From Chrysaora quinquecirrha (lineage: Eukaryota > Cnidaria > Scyphozoa > Semaeostomeae > Pelagiidae): a DNA stretch of 64,000 bases. The notes below the pieces were generated by a model, which was given only the letters and a program-made list of their open reading frames with translations, did not search any database and had not been told where the DNA came from. Each line of letters starts with the position of its first letter. Within the stretch, counting starts at the first letter, position 1. Below are positions 61,901 to 64,000 of the stretch, piece by piece. The stretch is taken from assembly GCA_014526335.1 (NCBI GenBank), contig JACTAT010000060.1, positions 8,349,686-8,413,685 on the forward strand, read 5' to 3'. The position numbers and the translations under genes were made by a program.

Positions 61901-63544
61901 CATCATAATTATGCATGCATACTATATACTGCATGATAATTATGGTGAAAATAGTGTCTGCACAGTAATAATCAAAGACATACCTGATCCTTCAATTTGG
62001 TATGCAAAATGAATCAATACACCAACTTCGACTTTGTGATCATAGCCAGGGACATTCATGAATGTTCTTCCTGTAACTTCTGTTTTATCGACCTGAAAAA
62101 GTATTAGGACTTCAGCAAGGCAGAAATCAGTCCAATGAATATAGATGAATATTAAGAAACAAGAAAATCTTAACATTGGCTGATTACTTCTCTCAACAAG
62201 AGATTTTCTAGTTAATCGTCAAATACAGTGTGTGATAATTCGTGGAAATCTAAAAAAATGGTGGCACTTCAACTTATGAAATCTGCAAGGGCCATGTTTA
62301 GCAGCCCTTGCAAAAGACAGTATATGAATGCAGCCTAATGTAATAAGTAATAAAGATGGTTGGATCAGGGAGTCTGTTATCAATACCATCAAAATCTGCA
62401 TTGACTGTTTAACTTCTGTGCCAAAGAAGAGTGATTTTCAACCTGACGACCATTAGATATTTCATTTATAAATTGTCTTGTAGATATTTTACGAGTAGAA
62501 ATGCTCTTCGAAACGGTGAAAATCTTAGCGAATTTTTGAGTTTTTGATGAAAAATTAGACTCATTACCTGAGTACTGAGTACCAATTATCGCTCATCAAA
62601 CCGAGACAAACACCGAACCGAGATCGCTTAAACTTGTTTGTTTGAGCGTCCAGCAATTCAACTCAACAGCGATAACTACGACTCAGGGCACATCGCAAAA
62701 AGAAGAAATTAATCACACAAAAAACTGAAAATATAGACATAACTGACCTCGATATCAGAGATTGCGGAGTTGAGTGCGCACGACCAATTTACAAGGCGAT
62801 TTGCACGATAGATGAGGCCAGCATCGTGTAATTGCACGAAAGTTTCCTTGACAGCTCGGGATAGTTTCTAAAAAAAAATGGAAAAAATTTTTCATTAGCG
62901 TATTACCCCAACCTAACGGAAAATTAACTTCATGGGATATTTTGAGAACTCTTTTGGTAAATTTATTGGAAAAAGTTGAATTCGCAGATGGAAAGCTCAG
63001 AAACAAAATGAGTATACTTGAAAGACAATTACTAAAACCGTGTTTGCTGTTGTTCTAGTTGCTCAAAAGGCAAAGAAGTGTTTACAGGAGTTTTCGTTTA
63101 ATAACACGACAGTAAATGACAAGGACAATCCTTGTTTTATCTGCTGACCCCAGAGATGGAAGAGGTGGCAAGCTTCTAAACCTTCACTAGGTCAACGAAG
63201 AGAAAAATAAAATAAAAGTACAAGGACTAAGCATTAAGTTCAGTGTGCACATTTAAATTCATGAAGGAGAAATCATGAAAAATACCATTTATCTGATCAA
63301 AATGAAAATGAAAATCTGTTCGAGCAGATGAACGTTTTCTGCGCAGACACATCTAGTTTACCTCCAGAATAGATGAATTGAATGAAAATTAGGCTAGTGA
63401 AGTTCAGACAGAGCAAGCAGGTTGGCTATAGGAACTCAGAAGTTAATTGAGACAAGTCTTACTTCATCCATTGTGAAACAAGCTCGGTCCCAATCCACAG
63501 AAACTCCCATACGTCTGAACTGATCGTAAATCTTTCCACCTTTC
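46940..63544 (-). CDS. VARS1: Valyl-tRNA synthetase, cytosolic type, partial (5' end missing)
   Basis: This enzyme charges tRNA-Val with valine. Exons: 63544-63463, 62867-62748, 62092-61984, 61446-61358, 60939-60849, 60745-60603, 60142-60039, 59961-59880, 59610-59534, 58863-58773, 58563-58538, 58138-58060, 56939-56869, 56188-56063, 55817-55713, 55062-54994, 54573-54495, 54098-53971, 53454-53299, 52584-52520, 51977-51842, 51420-51309, 50841-50757, 50327-50237, 49519-49406, 48645-48610, 47011-46940. Landmarks: [27 protein letters not shown] and [17 protein letters not shown] (editing domain), [38 protein letters not shown] (the KMSKS loop, exon 55817), [12 protein letters not shown], and a C-terminal coiled coil ([16 protein letters not shown]). 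All phases agree. The HIGH region and any N-terminal extension lie past the right edge. Exon bounds near 58060 may be off by one. Confidence 0.95.
47545..48106. mobile_element. Family A-like MITE
   Basis: acttattcttttataagaaacc at the left and tttcttataaaataaaaaacgtgt at the right. The interior (ttataagaaagtggtttataa, tgcattcttagaaatactgca) is an inverted match to 28535-28878. It lies in a VARS1 intron. Confidence 0.6.
49800..49945. repeat. Dispersed repeat (attcactccttgg...aatctcgtac)
   Basis: Second copy of the repeat at 20690-20880, sharing ttcactccttggg, tctcgtaca, aaatcccttgg and tctcgtacgc in order. Confidence 0.6.
50340..50612. mobile_element. MITE-like element, family B
   Basis: aatttgttggtcaaatat at the left, gtttgatcgcttggccaggg at the right, with gtttggccacgtc inside. 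A second end, gtttgatcgttttgccaggg, lies at about 50700-50720, so two copies may be adjacent. Confidence 0.65.
50908..51298. mobile_element. MITE, family A (ataaagaacc type)
   Basis: tcttataaagaaccatttcat at the left and gttctttataaagagacaagc at the right. The interior matches 30728-31113 (gaagccggttccattcattt, gcatgtatcaaatg). It ends just before exon 51420-51309 of VARS1. Confidence 0.75.
51480..51725. mobile_element. MITE-like element, family B
   Basis: tgccaaacatttgaaatttgc, cattgcttgacaagcag, tgacgtggtcaaacgg and a right end gatcgtttagcaaggg. It lies in a VARS1 intron. Confidence 0.6.
52076..52482. mobile_element. Inverted-repeat element (ggttataacgtac ends)
   Basis: gcggttataacgtactttc at the left and acgttataaccggattttac at the right. 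Repeats of ttataacgtac occur near both ends. This resembles non-autonomous Tc1/pogo-type elements. It includes the rejected exon-like segment at 52327-52383. Confidence 0.6.
52867..53288. mobile_element. Inverted-repeat element (tagacttactacctgagtc ends)
   Basis: cctagacttactacctgagtc at the left faces gactcaggtaataagtctag at the right. A second internal left-like end is at 53030. It lies between VARS1 exons. Related ends are at 12946 and 62558. Confidence 0.7.
55162..55238 (+). other. tRNA-like sequence, probable SINE head
   Basis: cgaccaagtggtgagtgcgcc resembles an A box and gggtttgattccc a B box at near-tRNA spacing. Stems are imperfect. It lies in a VARS1 intron. Confidence 0.45.
56399..56590 (-). 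mobile_element. tRNA-derived SINE, copy 4
   Basis: Nearly full-length copy in reverse orientation: tail (ggtgaa)n, then tgttttagcgccaatcgcta, ggctcgaaccctgacc (B box inverse) and cacgacgccacagcacct. It lies in a VARS1 intron. Confidence 0.85.
57124..57195 (-). tRNA. tRNA-Cys: tRNA-Cys (GCA)
   Basis: 72-nt cloverleaf. The acceptor GGGGATA pairs with TGTCCCC with one G-T pair; the discriminator base is T. The D arm is TAGCTCAGTGGTAGAGC, the anticodon loop CTGCAGA (anticodon GCA), and the T arm GGTTCAATCC. It closely resembles animal tRNA-Cys. It has no intron and is followed on its own strand by tcaattttt, a pol III stop signal. It lies on the same strand as VARS1, in the intron between exons 58060 and 56939. 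Confidence 0.95.
57369..57790 (+). mobile_element. LINE 3' fragment (ORF2 C-terminus)
   Basis: A frame to 57626 reads [20 protein letters not shown], then [15 protein letters not shown]..., ending [14 protein letters not shown] and a stop. The Q-I-W-N-S-I-P block and terminal Cys pair are typical of the end of non-LTR retrotransposon ORF2. An AT-rich 3' UTR and an A-rich tail follow. It is 5'-truncated and lies antisense in a VARS1 intron. Confidence 0.75.
59250..59492. mobile_element. MITE-like element, family B
   Basis: Left end ggccctcgccgaaatatcaa, right end atggtctgactagggcctaa, with gcgacgtggctg and ttgaccaaaaatgtttg inside. It lies in a VARS1 intron. Confidence 0.65.
62558..62690. repeat. 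Remnant of the tagacttactacctgagtc element
   Basis: tagactcattacctgagtactg at the left and gcgataactacgactcagg at the right, matching the family at 52867-53288. Confidence 0.5.
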
Positions 63545-64000
63545 CTGTTAGACAAAAGATGGAAACACCGTGAAGTTAATTTACACAGGTTAAATAAATG
63601 AACAAATACCACAGACAAATGAGAAGAGGGATAAAAGGAGAATAAATATCCAACAACTTTAAATTTAGTTACAATAGATGTGTCAACCTGAAGGGTCACT
63701 TTTACCTTCCTTAAGTCAGCAATCCTCTCTACATATGAGAGACGATGATTTGTATTAGAGTGAGAGGGTGTAAATTCAGTTTAGTTCAAGTCAGGTATTG
63801 ACCTTCGCTCAAAACGTGTGCCCTAGGTCAGGTCTTCGTAAAGAAAATCCCCTGGCTTAAGATATTCAAGGGTTCAAATTACGATAACAGGAATAATCAT
63901 GAATTTCAATATTTAGGGCGTATTTTTTTGGCTACATTCTGTTTTCAGCAGACGCCTTTCTTTTCGGCAGACGTCGAGACGTATTTTTTGGTACCATCTT
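63545..64000. other. VARS1 intron, right edge
   Basis: The next upstream VARS1 exon is not seen with a good acceptor and phase. A short gattgctgacttaaggaag|gtaaaa segment at about 63704-63724 on the minus strand has splice-like ends, but its phase does not fit. Confidence 0.4.

Noticed and set aside
1..64000. CRISPR array, operon or prokaryotic defence system
   Set aside because: All coding sequence is split by GT-AG introns and belongs to animal families. The only arrays are satellites and microsatellites.

Overview
This window looks like nuclear DNA of an early-branching animal, most probably an anthozoan cnidarian such as a coral or sea anemone. The reasons are AT-rich sequence, short exons with GT-AG introns, a single-exon class A GPCR, an animal-type DROSHA, and introns full of MITEs, a tRNA-derived SINE, LINE tails and (ATC)n arrays. 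The organism is inferred; no species marker is present. Coding exons were found by joining short open segments at splice sites in a consistent phase and comparing the translation with remembered family sequences. No search was run.

Left part (1-20 kb): a 21-bp minisatellite (1-1388) and a minus-strand single-exon GPCR with a one-base frameshift in TM7 (1987-2993). Then comes a minus-strand DROSHA gene (3767 to about 19795, at least 21 coding exons). It covers the central zinc-binding region and the first RNase III domain. The second RNase III domain and the dsRBD are not seen and should lie beyond the left edge, which would leave the GPCR nested in a DROSHA intron.

Middle (20-38 kb): two zeta-crystallin-type quinone oxidoreductase (CRYZ-like) genes lie head to head. 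The minus copy (20475-27993) has every exon but two apparent single-base losses. The plus copy (29167-33352) has clean exons but lacks the first two exons and one internal exon. An intron of the minus copy holds a striking 373-bp inverted repeat around a 342-bp spacer. A two-exon bZIP transcription factor of PAR-like type follows (36809-37994, minus).

Right part (39-64 kb): DUSP12-like phosphatase (39747-45569, minus) and a BBLN/UPF0184-type coiled-coil protein (45739-46634, plus) diverge from a 169-bp gap, probably a shared promoter. The BBLN-like gene converges on cytosolic-type valyl-tRNA synthetase (46940 to beyond 63544, minus, at least 25 exons), whose N-terminal part lies off the right edge. 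A canonical tRNA-Cys(GCA) gene sits in one of its introns.

The genes look like unrelated housekeeping and regulatory loci, not an operon-like system. The oddest content is structural: the long hairpin, the broken and incomplete CRYZ pair, the frameshifts clustered in short homopolymers, and a dense family of small inverted-repeat elements.
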